Origin: Mesorhizobium sp. ORS 3324
GTDB taxonomy: Bacteria > Pseudomonadota > Alphaproteobacteria > Rhizobiales > Rhizobiaceae
NCBI GenBank assembly: GCA_000824825.2
Contig: LM655188.1
Location: 95,053 to 159,052, forward strand
DNA length: 64,000 nucleotides
Direction of reading: 5' to 3'
The position numbers and the translations under genes are program-made. Positions 55,267-64,000 of the stretch are shown here, in pieces (position 1 is the stretch's first letter; each line of letters opens with the position of its first letter). The notes under the pieces are model-generated. The model ran no database searches. It worked only from the letters and a program-made list of their open reading frames with translations, and had not been told where the DNA came from.

Positions 55267-57649
55267 AGGCGGCCTGCTTGGCGCGCGCGTCCGACTTCTC
55301 CAGATAATAGCTCGAATAGCGGTCGAAGAATTTTTCCGAGCCGCCGAACGAGCCGTATTTGGCCAGCTTCTTCAGATCGACCTTGTTGAGCACCGCACCG
55401 ACGACCTTGTCGGCGATATAGGGCTCCGATTCCAGCATCGAGCGCACCATGGCGCGCGGCGTGCGGCCCCATTCGGTGACAAGCACGAAACCGTCGGCCA
55501 GCGGCGCGAAGGCCTTAGCGTCGACCACCGGGCCGAGCGGCGGCAGGTCGACGATGATGTATTCGAACGTCTCCTTGGCGTTCTCGATGAAGCGCCGCAT
55601 GCCGGCCGAACCCAAAAGCTCGCCGGTGTGCGAGAACTGGCCGCGCAGCACGGCGGGGATGATCGCCAGCTTGGTCTGACGGTCGACCTTGCCCACCGAC
55701 TGCCAGGTCTGGCCACTGACCACCGCTTCCATCAGCCCGTGCTCGGACTCCATACCGAGGCTGCGGCTGAGGCCGGGATTGCGCAGGTCGCCGTCGATCA
55801 GCAAGGTCTTGGCGCCGTTTGCGGCGAGCAGACCGGCAAGGTTCGCCGCCACCGTCGACTTGCCTTCGCCCGGCAGGACGGAGATGACGCCGACCACACG
55901 GCTGCCCTTGTCTTCCATCACCACATCGAAAGCAATCTTGGCGTTGCGGAGCGTCTCGGCGAACATCGAGGCCGGCGCGTCGAGGCTCACCCGCATGCGC
56001 GCCCGTCTCTCGGCGGCCGACAGGCTGGTGACCTTGCCGTCGGCCGGCAGATCGTCCGACTTCGTGTCCTTGGCCTTGCCGCCGCCGATCGTCGGCAGAT
56101 AGCCGAGGAACTTCAGGCCGACGCGGTCGCGAACATCCTCACCGGTGCGGAAGAAGCGCTCGTTGAATTCGTTGAGGCCGCCGAAGCCGGCGCCAAGCAT
56201 CAGGCCAAGCACCAGCGAGAGCGCCATGACCCTGAGGGTGCGCGGGCTCGACGCGGCAAGCGGCATGTTCGCATCCGAGATGATGCGGACCTTGCCGACC
56301 GGGAAGGATTGCTGCTGCGAGGCTTCCTGATAGCGGCTGAGGAAAGTCTGGTAGAGCGTGGAGAGCGCCTGCGCCTGCTGGTCGAGCTCTCTCAGCCTCA
56401 CCTGCGATTCATTGTCGGCCGAGCTCTGGCCGGCAGCGGTCGCGATCTTCTGCTTGAGCTCGGTCTCGCGCGCCTGCGCCACCTGGAAGTCGTTGCGATA
56501 GCTTTCGGTGATTTGCTTCAGCTGCCCGAAGATCTGCGCCGACACATCGGCCTTCTCCTTGGTGAGAGCCACGGCCTGGGGGTGGTCCTTGCCGTAGTTC
56601 GCCTCGACATCCTGCAGCCGCTTGGAGACGGCTAGATAACGGGTCTTCAGCGCGATGATGACCGAGCTGCTCGGCTGGTCGGACGCAATCGCCGAATCGT
56701 TGAAGGCATTCTCGGAGCCGCTGTCGACGATCGCCTTGTATTGCTGGTAGCGTGCGCTGGCGCGCGCCGTATCGGCCTGCGCGATGATGAGCTGGGCATT
56801 GAGGTCGGCGAGTTGCTTGCCGCTCAACAACTGGCCGTCGCTGTTGGCCGACAGTCCGTGCTCAGCCCTGAATTTCTCGACCTCCATGGCGGCCTGCTGC
56901 GAGCTTTGGCGCAGCTCGTTCAGCCTGCCCTGCAGCCAGACGGCCGCGCGCTCGGTGGCGTCGAAGCTGGCGTTGAGCTGGTCCGCGAGATAGGCCTCGG
57001 CATAGGCCTTGGTGATGGCCGTGGCCAAAGCCGGATTGGTCGACTGGTAGCCTATCGTAATGACGTTGCTGCGGCCGTTGCGATCCGCCATCAGCTCGGT
57101 CTGCAGCTTGAGGACTGCATAGTCATGCCGCGCGACGTTGATCATTGCCTGGCGTGTCGCGGCGTCGACATTCTGGATCCCAGGAATGTCGTCGACGCTG
57201 GAGCCGCCGCGAAAATAGGCAACCACGTTGCGCAGAAAACCGACGCCTTGGGCAAGTGCCGATTGCGGCGGGTTCATGAACTCGTCGTTCTGGTCGAGCT
57301 TCAGCTTGTCGACCACCACCGATGCCAGCCGCGCCGAGGTGAGAATTTCTATCTGGCTGAGGATCGTCGCGTCCGTCTGCTGCGTGACGTTGGCCGCCGA
57401 GATATCGTCCACGACCTTGTTCAGGCCCTCGTCGATCAGCACGCTCGCTACCGACGTGAATTGCTTGGGCGTGGTCTGCAGGTAGATCACGCCCAGGAAC
57501 AGGCCGATGACGGCGCAGACCGCCACCACCTTGACCTGCCGGGCTGCCATGCCAAGCAGACGCTCGACATCGATGAAGTCTTCGCCCTTTTCCGCTTCGG
57601 TGCTGGGCAATGGCATCCTCTTGTCGAGAGGAAAATTGGCATAATTCAT
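55265..57649 (-). CDS. exoP: exopolysaccharide co-polymerase and BY-kinase (ExoP/Wzc-like)
   Basis: A 794-residue inner-membrane protein. Two helices (about 40-62 and 465-485) flank a large periplasmic coiled-coil-rich domain with the PCP motif region (NMPLAASSPRTLR). The cytoplasmic tyrosine kinase has Walker A LPGEGKSTVAANLAGLL near 590-606, Walker A' LLIDGDLR and Walker B YIIVDLPPLG. The C-terminus has the tyrosine cluster RYSSYYLEKSDARAK. It controls chain length and export of succinoglycan-type polymer. Confidence 0.94.
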   Translation of the reverse strand: MNYANFPLDKRMPLPSTEAEKGEDFIDVERLLGMAARQVKVVAVCAVIGLFLGVIYLQTTPKQFTSVASVLIDEGLNKVVDDISAANVTQQTDATILSQIEILTSARLASVVVDKLKLDQNDEFMNPPQSALAQGVGFLRNVVAYFRGGSSVDDIPGIQNVDAATRQAMINVARHDYAVLKLQTELMADRNGRSNVITIGYQSTNPALATAITKAYAEAYLADQLNASFDATERAAVWLQGRLNELRQSSQQAAMEVEKFRAEHGLSANSDGQLLSGKQLADLNAQLIIAQADTARASARYQQYKAIVDSGSENAFNDSAIASDQPSSSVIIALKTRYLAVSKRLQDVEANYGKDHPQAVALTKEKADVSAQIFGQLKQITESYRNDFQVAQARETELKQKIATAAGQSSADNESQVRLRELDQQAQALSTLYQTFLSRYQEASQQQSFPVGKVRIISDANMPLAASSPRTLRVMALSLVLGLMLGAGFGGLNEFNERFFRTGEDVRDRVGLKFLGYLPTIGGGKAKDTKSDDLPADGKVTSLSAAERRARMRVSLDAPASMFAETLRNAKIAFDVVMEDKGSRVVGVISVLPGEGKSTVAANLAGLLAANGAKTLLIDGDLRNPGLSRSLGMESEHGLMEAVVSGQTWQSVGKVDRQTKLAIIPAVLRGQFSHTGELLGSAGMRRFIENAKETFEYIIVDLPPLGPVVDAKAFAPLADGFVLVTEWGRTPRAMVRSMLESEPYIADKVVGAVLNKVDLKKLAKYGSFGGSEKFFDRYSSYYLEKSDARAKQAA

Positions 57650-57738
57650 CTTCGGTCCAATTCCAGGTTGCAGGCGCTACCGGCCTTCGAAGAGTGGCGT
57701 CGTTACCAGAAAAGACCACGCAACATTCGTGCCACGGG

Positions 57739-57763
57739 GCGCCCGGCCGTAAAGGCCAGGCGC
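57739..57763 (-). terminator. stem-loop after exoN
   Basis: The arms GCGCCCGGCC / GGCCAGGCGC pair with one mismatch around GTAAA. It lies between exoN and exoP in the direction of transcription. No T run follows, so it may be a pause or processing site. Confidence 0.5.
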
Positions 57764-57801
57764 TAGCACGGCTGTTGCGCCATCGCGATTTCGCATATGC
57801 A

Positions 57802-57814
57802 CCCAAAATTTGGG
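57802..57814. promoter_or_regulatory. perfect palindrome CCCAAAATTTGGG
   Basis: A 13-base perfect palindrome at the end of exoN, about 150 bp upstream of exoP. It could be an operator for an exoP promoter; no regulator is proposed. Confidence 0.3.
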
Positions 57815-57816
57815 CA

Positions 57817-58713
57817 TTATGCGGCCACTTCCCGGCGCTCGTGCGACCGGACGAATTGCTGCAGCATTTCGAAGACTGGTCCCTTCATGTCGTCGCGCGC
57901 CAGAGCAAAGGCGATGGTGGCCTCGATGAAGCCCTCCTTGGAGCCGCAGTCGAACATGCGGCCGTTGAAGGGCTGGGCATAGAACGGCTGGCTCTCGGCC
58001 AGTCGAACCATGGCGTCGGTGAGCTGGATCTCGTTGCCGGCGCCGCGTTGCTGGGTGCCGAGCAAGGCGAAGATCTCCGGCTGCAGGATGTAGCGCCCGT
58101 TGATGTAGAAGTTCGACGGCGCATCGGCGGGAGCCGGCTTCTCGACCATGGCGGTCACTTCGAAGCCGGAGGCCACCTCGGCGCCGCGGCCGACGATGCC
58201 GTATTTGCCGGTTTCCGAAGGATCGCAGCGCTCGACGGCGATGACGTTGCCGCCGGTCCGCTGATAGAGGTCGACGGTTTCGGCAAGGCAGCCCGGCGCG
58301 CCAAAGGACACCATGTCGGGGAGCAAGAGGGCGAAGGGCTCGTTGCCGATCACGTCGCGCGCGCACCAAACGGCGTGGCCGAGGCCGTGCGGCGACTGCT
58401 GGCGGATGAAGCTGGTGGCGCCGGCCACGGGCAGCAGGCTTTCCAGCGACTGGAGCTGCGCCTTCTTGCCGGTCTGCTCGAGCGTTCCGATCAATTCCGG
58501 ATGCAGGTCGAAATAGTCTTCGATGACCGCCTTGTTGCGGCCGGTGACGAAGACGATGTGCTCGATACCGGCCTCGAATGCCTCATCCACCGCATATTGG
58601 ACGACAGGCTTGTCGACGACCGGCAGCATTTCCTTCGGCATCGACTTGGTTGCCGGCAGGAACCGCGTTCCGAGCCCTGCCACCGGTATGACTGCCTTCC
58701 TGACTTTCTGCAT
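57817..58713 (-). CDS. exoN: UTP-glucose-1-phosphate uridylyltransferase
   Basis: A 298-residue enzyme that makes UDP-glucose for polymer synthesis. The start [20 protein letters not shown] continues [17 protein letters not shown], and [34 protein letters not shown] and [21 protein letters not shown] are family text. Position between exoO and exoP matches exoN of succinoglycan loci; general housekeeping galU function cannot be excluded. Confidence 0.94.
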   Translation of the reverse strand: MQKVRKAVIPVAGLGTRFLPATKSMPKEMLPVVDKPVVQYAVDEAFEAGIEHIVFVTGRNKAVIEDYFDLHPELIGTLEQTGKKAQLQSLESLLPVAGATSFIRQQSPHGLGHAVWCARDVIGNEPFALLLPDMVSFGAPGCLAETVDLYQRTGGNVIAVERCDPSETGKYGIVGRGAEVASGFEVTAMVEKPAPADAPSNFYINGRYILQPEIFALLGTQQRGAGNEIQLTDAMVRLAESQPFYAQPFNGRMFDCGSKEGFIEATIAFALARDDMKGPVFEMLQQFVRSHERREVAA

Positions 58714-58766
58714 CGCATATTCCTTCTGAGGAGATCGATCTCAAACCTATCGCCGGCTATGAAAAT

Positions 58767-59738
58767 TTATCCATCCGCCCGCATGCTCCATCGCCCCGTC
58801 CCCACGGCAAACTGTGCCGCAACCCTTTTCAGCCGGACCGCGATCGGCATGCTCATATGCCTGACCGCCGCCGGATCACTGAGCGCCGTGCGGATCGCCT
58901 TGAGCGGCGCACGCGCCTTGATGTGCTGGACCAATGATAGGAACGAGGCCGCCTTGCGCAGGCTGCGGCCGCGCCTCGCGAAGGCCGTCTTGGCGGACTC
59001 GTCCATGGAATGCGCGGCGGCGAAGGCGGCATCGGCTTCAGCCATCGCCTCGACATGGTGCAGTTCGAGCACGCGCGAGATCGAGCCGGTGCGGATGTGG
59101 TAGACATAGCCGGTGGCTGGCTCGACCACGCAGCGGCCGCCCTTGGCCAGCGCGCTGGCCAACAGGATGTAATCTTCGCCTATGCGCAGCTTCTCGTCGT
59201 AGCGAAGCCGGTTTTCGTCGAGGAACCGACGCTGGAAGATCGGCTTCAGATAGCCAAGGTTGAAGCGCGACTCGAAGACCACGTTGCCGGCGATGTAGTC
59301 GGCGAGCGAGATCTCGCCGAGTTTCTCGAGATAGCCGGTCGGGAACATGATGTCGTCGGGCGTGCCGTCCTCGCGTACGACCTGGACATTGTCGACCGCT
59401 ATCTCGGCACCCGCCCTCTCCGCCCGCGCGATCATGGCCGCCAGCCTGCCGGGAAGGACGGCATCGTCGGAATCGAGCACCGCCACCCAACGACCGCGGG
59501 CGAGATCCAGCCCGGCATTCCGGGCGCCGCCCGGACCGCGGTTCAGGGGAAGCGCGACAACCTTCACGATGTCTTCGGGATAGGCGCGCGCGACATCGAG
59601 CGTGCGGTCGCCAGACCGGTCGTCGACGACGATGACCTCGACGGAAACGTCGCGCTGCGCCATCGCGCTGGCGATCGCCCGGTCGAGGGTCGCCTCGGCA
59701 TTGTAGGCGGCGATGACGAAGCTCACGTCAGGCTGCAC
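58767..59738 (-). CDS. exoO: family 2 glycosyltransferase (ExoO-like)
   Basis: A 323-residue GT-A enzyme: DVSFVIAAYNAEATLDRAIA, the VVDDRSGDRT motif and the metal-binding DSDD in WVAVLDSDDAVLPGRL. C-terminal residues about 255-320 are basic. Called exoO from gene order (exoM before, exoN after) and size. In succinoglycan synthesis ExoO adds a glucose. It overlaps exoM by 11 bases. Confidence 0.85.
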   Translation of the reverse strand: MQPDVSFVIAAYNAEATLDRAIASAMAQRDVSVEVIVVDDRSGDRTLDVARAYPEDIVKVVALPLNRGPGGARNAGLDLARGRWVAVLDSDDAVLPGRLAAMIARAERAGAEIAVDNVQVVREDGTPDDIMFPTGYLEKLGEISLADYIAGNVVFESRFNLGYLKPIFQRRFLDENRLRYDEKLRIGEDYILLASALAKGGRCVVEPATGYVYHIRTGSISRVLELHHVEAMAEADAAFAAAHSMDESAKTAFARRGRSLRKAASFLSLVQHIKARAPLKAIRTALSDPAAVRHMSMPIAVRLKRVAAQFAVGTGRWSMRADG

Positions 59739-60666
59739 GCTTGTCCCCTTCCTGCGGGTTGAGGCCGTACTGGCGGATTTCGCGGACGCCGATCAGACCG
59801 CTGACCACGCCGACATGCATAATGCCGCGCAGCATGCTGCGGTTCCGTCGCACCGGGCTGATCGCCGTCAAAAGCGCCATGCCGAAGCAATAGGCCGCCT
59901 TGGCGGAAGCGAGACCGACCTGGCCGGCACGGCGCATACCGCCGGTGTTGCGTCCGATGAGATGGCCGTGCGTCTGGCCGAAGCGGAAGCGACGGCGGCG
60001 CAGCCAGTCGAAAGCCGCCCTCGAGCGCGGCACCACCTCGTCGACAAAGGCCTGCGGGGCAAAGGCGATGCGCCCGCCGACCTTGACCACCGAATCGAAG
60101 AATTCGGTGTCCTCGCCGCCGGTCTGGCCGCGCGCCAGGCTGAAGCGCCGGTTGCGCAGGCTCTCGTCGGTCATCCTGAGCAGGACGTTGCAGGTATAGC
60201 CGGTGCGGATCTCGCCGCGCACCCAGACAGGCAAGGTGGAATGGAAATCGCCCTTGCGCATCCAGCGCGGCGCATCCGCACGATAGGTCGCGCGAACCGG
60301 CCCGAGCACGGCGGTGGCGCTCGTGGCGTCGGCCGTCGCCATCAGCTCGACAAGCCAGCCAGGCGAAGCCGTCTCGTCGTCGTCGATGAAGGCGACAAAG
60401 TCCGAAACGCTGGCATCGAGGCAGGCATTGCGGGCGATGGAGATGTTGCGCGCCGGCGCGTGGCGATAGCGGATCGGCAGCTTCAGCTCGGCAGCCAACG
60501 CTTTCACCAAGGACTGGGCGCTCGGCTCTTCGTCATTGTCGGCGACGACGACGCCGATCTCGAAGCCGGCAGGCTTCTCCAGCGCGGCGACGGAGCGCAG
60601 AGTGTCGGCAAGCTCCGGCCGGCGGAAGGTGCAGATGCAGATGTCGATCGAGCGGCCGGCCATCAT
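59728..60666 (-). CDS. exoM: family 2 glycosyltransferase (ExoM-like)
   Basis: A 312-residue GT-A enzyme: SIDICICTFRRPELADTLRS, VVADNDEEPSAQ, DFVAFIDDDETASPGWL and the later GGEDTEFFDSVVKVGGRIAF acceptor-site ED motif. An ATG at 60666 overlaps the exoA stop in ATGA, which fixes the start. Gene order and the FRRPE start match ExoM. Confidence 0.87.
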   Translation of the reverse strand: MMAGRSIDICICTFRRPELADTLRSVAALEKPAGFEIGVVVADNDEEPSAQSLVKALAAELKLPIRYRHAPARNISIARNACLDASVSDFVAFIDDDETASPGWLVELMATADATSATAVLGPVRATYRADAPRWMRKGDFHSTLPVWVRGEIRTGYTCNVLLRMTDESLRNRRFSLARGQTGGEDTEFFDSVVKVGGRIAFAPQAFVDEVVPRSRAAFDWLRRRRFRFGQTHGHLIGRNTGGMRRAGQVGLASAKAAYCFGMALLTAISPVRRNRSMLRGIMHVGVVSGLIGVREIRQYGLNPQEGDKRAA

Positions 60667-61676
60667 GCTGCCTTGCGCTGCGATCGAGGCGTCAGAAGCT
60701 GCTGCCAGAAGCCCAGGGACCAGCCGAAATGCATGACCATCGCCGAAACTCCGGCCAGCGCTATGCCCGAATTGCGCTGGCGGATGGCGGTTACCGCGCC
60801 GTAGCCGAGGCACACGGCCGCCCAAAGCAGGAAAGGCACGGCCGCCAGCCAGTGGAAGATGGAGAAGAACGCCAGAAGAACGACGGGCGCGACCAGCAGC
60901 GGGATCATCTGCCGCAGTTTCGGCACCATACGGTGCTTCAGCACGTTCTTGGCGCGGCCGCGGCCATAGCCGAGATACTGGAAAAAGAGGCCCTTCAGCG
61001 TCGAGCGCGGATAATAGACCATCTGCGTCCTGCCGCTCATCCAGATGCGGTAGCCGGCCAAGCGGAGTCGATGGTCGAGCTCGGCGTCCTCATTGTGGCT
61101 GAAGCTCTCGTCATAGCCGCCGACAGCCTTGAAGGCGGCGATGCGCATCAGCGCATGATGGCCATGGTCGACCCATTCGCCGGCCGACATGTGGCGGTGC
61201 TTCGAGCCGCCGGTGCCAAGCTTGGAATTCTGCGCCGCAGCAACCGCCTTCTGCACAGCGCCGGTGCCGCTGGTCAGCATCGAGACGACGACCGAATCGG
61301 CGCCTGTGGCAAGCGCTTCCTCGACCAGCCTGTCGCAATAGTCGGCGGGATAGCCGCCGTGCGCGTCGATGCGGATGAGATAGTCGGCGCCGTCGCCGAA
61401 CGTCGCCACGGCAAGGTTGATGGCGGCGCTCTGGATCCGCTTTGGATTGGCGAGCAGGATGACCCGCGGATCCTCGGCCGCGGCCTCTTCGACGACGTCT
61501 TGCGTGCCGTCCGCGCTGCCGCCGTCGGCGACGACGATACGCGCGCCGAGCCTTGCCGCCGCCGGCCGCAATCGCTCGAGCAGCGCGCCGATATGGGCAG
61601 CCTCGTTGAGGCACGGAATGACGATCAGGCTCGAGGCCGCGGTCGGAGTCATTGGTGTTTGCATTCCCTTCGCCAT
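60663..61676 (-). CDS. exoA: succinoglycan-type glycosyltransferase ExoA
   Basis: A 337-residue membrane-associated GT2: SSLIVIPCLNEAAHIGALLE, VVADGGSADGTQDVV, YLIRIDAHGGYPADYCDRLV and the ED motif SHNEDAELDHRLRLAGYRIW. Two or three helices near the C-terminus (about 250-325). The start at 61676 lies one base after the exoL stop. ExoA of S. meliloti has the same length and helix pattern. Confidence 0.9.
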   Translation of the reverse strand: MAKGMQTPMTPTAASSLIVIPCLNEAAHIGALLERLRPAAARLGARIVVADGGSADGTQDVVEEAAAEDPRVILLANPKRIQSAAINLAVATFGDGADYLIRIDAHGGYPADYCDRLVEEALATGADSVVVSMLTSGTGAVQKAVAAAQNSKLGTGGSKHRHMSAGEWVDHGHHALMRIAAFKAVGGYDESFSHNEDAELDHRLRLAGYRIWMSGRTQMVYYPRSTLKGLFFQYLGYGRGRAKNVLKHRMVPKLRQMIPLLVAPVVLLAFFSIFHWLAAVPFLLWAAVCLGYGAVTAIRQRNSGIALAGVSAMVMHFGWSLGFWQQLLTPRSQRKAA

Positions 61677-61677
61677 G

Positions 61678-62850
61678 CTATGCGAGCGCCCCTTCAGCGA
61701 AGGAGCCGGGGGTGGCAGTGAGATCGCGCAGCTTGTCGACGAAAGCCAGGCAGTCGCTGCGATCGTAGCTCCAGGTTCTCGGATTGCGGGCCAGCACACG
61801 CGACTTCAGGCTGCCAAAGCGCTCCTGATCCATTCGGCCGAGCGCAGCCTCGATCCCTTCAGGCGTGGCCTCGGATAGAAGCACGCCGATGTCCTGCCGC
61901 TTGAGGAACCGGCCGGTTTCGGTGCTTGCCATCGAAACCGGCACGGCGCCGAAACGGCAACCCTCGTACAAGCGGTTGGGCAGCAGCCATTCGGAGTTCT
62001 GGCCTTGCTCGAAAAAATCGATCGCCCAGGAGAAATGCACCTCCCGGTAGATCGCCGCCATGTCCTCCGGATTGCGGTAGGGACCGCGAAAGGACAGCCA
62101 GGGCTCGGCCTCGACGAAGGCATGGAAGTCCGGGAATTCGGTCAGCGCCGGACGGCCCCTGAGCACCACTTCGAAGCGCCCGTTTTGCCGGCGGGTGAAC
62201 GCGGACAGAAGCTCCAGCGAACGGCGGCAGCGCAACGCGCCGAACCAGCCGATACGCCAGGGCGGCGCCGCCGGGCTGTCGTCCTCGCGTCGATGATACG
62301 CCGGCACCGGCATGGTGTCGAAATACTTGTTCTCGATCAGCTCGACCGGTGCGGCGATTTGTCCGAACGGCTTGAAATAGTTGGCGATGAAGGCGGGGGA
62401 ACTGGTCACCAGGAGCTTCACGTCGCGGGCAAGATGGCGTTCGGCACCGCGCAGCGCCTTGCCGATCAGGTCGTTGCGCAGCACCAGCCGATGAATGTCC
62501 AGGCATTCGTAGACGATCGGCACGCTGGCGCCGAAAACCTGCCGCGCGCGGCGGGCCAGCGCCAGCATTTCGAGGTTGCGCGCGATGATGAGATCGGGTC
62601 GCGGCACAGCGCCGAGCCTGGCGCCGATCGACATTGCGGCCTTGGCCACCGCACCTATGCGCTGCGCGAATCGGCCGTCGCGCGTCGCGCCGAGGTCGAC
62701 CGGCTTGATGCCTTCGATCTCGGCGATCGGGCTGGCGGTGCGGCGGAAGCCTGCCAGGGTGATCCCGGCGCCGCCTGCCCTGAGCATTTTGACCCTTCGG
62801 CGCACTGCCGGATCGGAGACGTCATGCACAAGGTACAAGACATGCAGCAT
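61678..62850 (-). CDS. exoL: glycosyltransferase (ExoL-like)
   Basis: A 390-residue protein beginning MLHVLYLVHDVSDPAVRRRV. It has a two-domain GT-B layout: DLIIARNLEMLALARRAR and IVYECLDIHRLVL in the N-terminal half, WRIGWFGALRCRRSLELLSA and LPNRLYEGCRFGAVPVSMAS in the C-terminal half. Called ExoL from its place before exoA and its size. The first gene of the exoLAMONP run. Confidence 0.83.
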   Translation of the reverse strand: MLHVLYLVHDVSDPAVRRRVKMLRAGGAGITLAGFRRTASPIAEIEGIKPVDLGATRDGRFAQRIGAVAKAAMSIGARLGAVPRPDLIIARNLEMLALARRARQVFGASVPIVYECLDIHRLVLRNDLIGKALRGAERHLARDVKLLVTSSPAFIANYFKPFGQIAAPVELIENKYFDTMPVPAYHRREDDSPAAPPWRIGWFGALRCRRSLELLSAFTRRQNGRFEVVLRGRPALTEFPDFHAFVEAEPWLSFRGPYRNPEDMAAIYREVHFSWAIDFFEQGQNSEWLLPNRLYEGCRFGAVPVSMASTETGRFLKRQDIGVLLSEATPEGIEAALGRMDQERFGSLKSRVLARNPRTWSYDRSDCLAFVDKLRDLTATPGSFAEGALA

Positions 62851-62900
62851 GAAATTCGACCGCTGTTGGGCCCGCCACCCAAGGGAATGCTAGTACAGCT

Positions 62901-62969
62901 TTTGCTGCATCGCAACATTTTTGGTGCAGCGTAGCAAATCGCCGCATATTTTTTGTTGCGCTGCAAAAA
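62901..62969. promoter_or_regulatory. three PhaR/AniA-like TGC...GCA motifs
   Basis: Three similar dyads stand in the exoL-exoT divergent space: TTTGCTGCATCGCAACA (62901-62917), TTGGTGCAGCGTAGCAAA (62921-62938) and TTTTGTTGCGCTGCAAAAA (62951-62969). They match the TTG.TGC..TGCAA pattern bound by PhaR/AniA, the alphaproteobacterial regulator of polyhydroxybutyrate that also affects exopolysaccharide in Sinorhizobium. Their place suits control of both divergent transcripts. Confidence 0.55.
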
Positions 62970-63048
62970 CCTCTTGCGGTAGCTTGTGCATGGCGGCGGG
63001 CGCCGGTCGCGACGATGTCGGACCGGCGTAAGATCAGGGATCCTGAAT

Positions 63049-64000
63049 TTGGAAACCAGTGCATTCGATCCGCCCGAGGGCTCACTGCGCAGATCGGTCG
63101 GACGCGGTGCCGTCGTCACAGCGATGGCGCAGGGCGTGCGGGTCGCCACCCAGATCGTCTCCGTCATCGTGCTGTCGCGGCTGTTGTCGCCGCAGGATTT
63201 CGGCGTCGTGGCGATGTGCGCGCCGGTGCTTGCCTTCATCGCGCTGTTCCAGGATTTCGGCCTGACCCAGGCGACGATCCAGAAGACCGGCATCCGCCAT
63301 GAGGAGGTCAACTATCTCTTCTGGATCAACACGGCGGTGAGCGCGATCCTGGCCTGCGTGCTTGCCGCGGCGGCTCCGCTTGTCGCCGCCTTCTACGGCG
63401 AGCCGCGCGTGACCGGGCTGGTTGCCGCCTTCGGCCTGCAGATCATGGCCTTCGGCCTCGGCGCCCAGCATCTGGCGCTTATGACGCGCCGCATGGAGTT
63501 CACCCGGCTCGCCATCATCGATGTCGCCAGCGCCGTCTCCGGCCTTGCCGTTTCGATCGCCTGGACCTTCATCGATCGCTCCTACTGGGCGCTTTTTGCC
63601 GGTACGCTGACCGGCGCCGTGCTGCCGACGCTCTGCTACTGGGCGTCATCGCGCTGGCGTCCCGGCTTGCCGCGCAAGGTCGAGGGAATCAGCCAGCTGA
63701 TCCATTTCGGCGCCGGCATCACTGGCTTCAACTTCGCCAATTTCTTCGCCCGCAACCTCGACAATGTGCTGATCGGCAAATATTGGGGCGAGGCCCAGCT
63801 CGGCCTCTACGACCGCGCCTACAAGCTGCTGCTCTTCCCCCTCAGCCAGATCACCAATCCGCTGTCGAAGGTGATGGTGCCGGCGCTTTCGCGGCTGAAG
63901 GACGAGCCAGACCGCTACCGCAGCGCCTATCTGCGCGTCATGCCGCTGATCCTCCTGGTGGCGCTGCCGGGTGTGGCCTTCGCCACCGCCATGTCGGACA
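63049..64000 (+). CDS. exoT: polysaccharide flippase (ExoT/Wzx type), partial at window end
   Basis: At least 317 residues; the gene continues beyond the window. The frame reads GRGAVVTAMAQGVRVATQIV, SVIVLSRLLSPQDFGVVAMC and FQDFGLTQATIQ, the typical start of Wzx/MOP flippases, with long helices throughout. No ATG fits: the frame starts best at a TTG (63049) with AGGGA eight bases before. It would move lipid-linked repeat units across the inner membrane. Divergent from exoL, unlike the succinoglycan order where exoT follows exoP. Confidence 0.85.
   Translation, partial: METSAFDPPEGSLRRSVGRGAVVTAMAQGVRVATQIVSVIVLSRLLSPQDFGVVAMCAPVLAFIALFQDFGLTQATIQKTGIRHEEVNYLFWINTAVSAILACVLAAAAPLVAAFYGEPRVTGLVAAFGLQIMAFGLGAQHLALMTRRMEFTRLAIIDVASAVSGLAVSIAWTFIDRSYWALFAGTLTGAVLPTLCYWASSRWRPGLPRKVEGISQLIHFGAGITGFNFANFFARNLDNVLIGKYWGEAQLGLYDRAYKLLLFPLSQITNPLSKVMVPALSRLKDEPDRYRSAYLRVMPLILLVALPGVAFATAMSD

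Noticed and set aside
63015..63302. ATG-started frame (MSDRRKIRDPEFG) upstream of and within the flippase gene
   Set aside because: It is out of frame with the flippase, whose long hydrophobic helices are clear in the TTG-started frame.

Overview
The window is GC-rich alphaproteobacterial chromosome, most like Mesorhizobium or a close relative in the Rhizobiales. Evidence: the mutS-glnD-murJ-trpS backbone, an ActS/ActR (RegB/RegA) pair, a CueR/HmrR copper regulator, an MmcB-type nuclease gene, and a glycosyltransferase cluster in the order exoL-exoA-exoM-exoO-exoN-exoP next to an exoT-like flippase, as in succinoglycan loci. Several families of palindromic intergenic repeats typical of such genomes lie between genes. 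I cannot name the species from sequence alone.

Layout. 1-16 kb: malic enzyme (minus strand), then mutS, glnD, murJ, trpS (plus strand). A minus-strand copper module (aldo/keto reductase, DUF305 protein, Cu P-type ATPase) sits between mutS and glnD, with a textbook CueR-type 19-bp-spacer promoter. 16-22 kb: universal stress protein, glycogen-debranching-type enzyme, Nfu iron-sulfur scaffold, L,D-transpeptidase, cueR, a VOC protein, and two tiny membrane-protein genes. 22-30 kb: mmcB, nhaA, actR/actS, hrpB, a DMT permease. 30-43 kb: a sugar or polyol ABC importer (binding protein, two permeases, small membrane protein, two ATPases), followed on the same strand by a fused DhaK-DhaL kinase, a stand-alone DhaL, DhaM, HPr, Enzyme I, an unknown protein and a second DhaK. 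Together these look like one uptake-and-phosphorylation operon for a triose- or ketose-type substrate, with ATP and PEP as alternative phosphoryl donors.

42.8-45.9 kb is the most unusual part. It is a small RiPP-like cluster with a 30-residue precursor peptide (45768-45860, minus) carrying the YxxPxL leader motif, a PqqD-like recognition protein (B1), a transglutaminase-fold leader peptidase (B2), an HprK-related kinase starting at TTG, and a convergent nucleotidyltransferase. No asparagine-synthetase-like lasso cyclase is present, and the predicted core has no Asp or Glu to close a lasso ring. The enzymes suggest a short peptide that is cut and then phosphorylated or nucleotidylated.

46-55 kb: prpE, an OafA-type acyltransferase, a metallophosphoesterase, a divergent NmrA-type/LysR pair, and a class III adenylate cyclase with TPR repeats plus the decayed tail of a paralogue. 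55-64 kb: the exo cluster, with three PhaR/AniA-like motifs between exoL and the divergent exoT-like gene, which runs off the window end.

I found no tRNA, rRNA, CRISPR array, insertion sequence or phage. Functions are read from motifs and remembered family features; no database search was possible.
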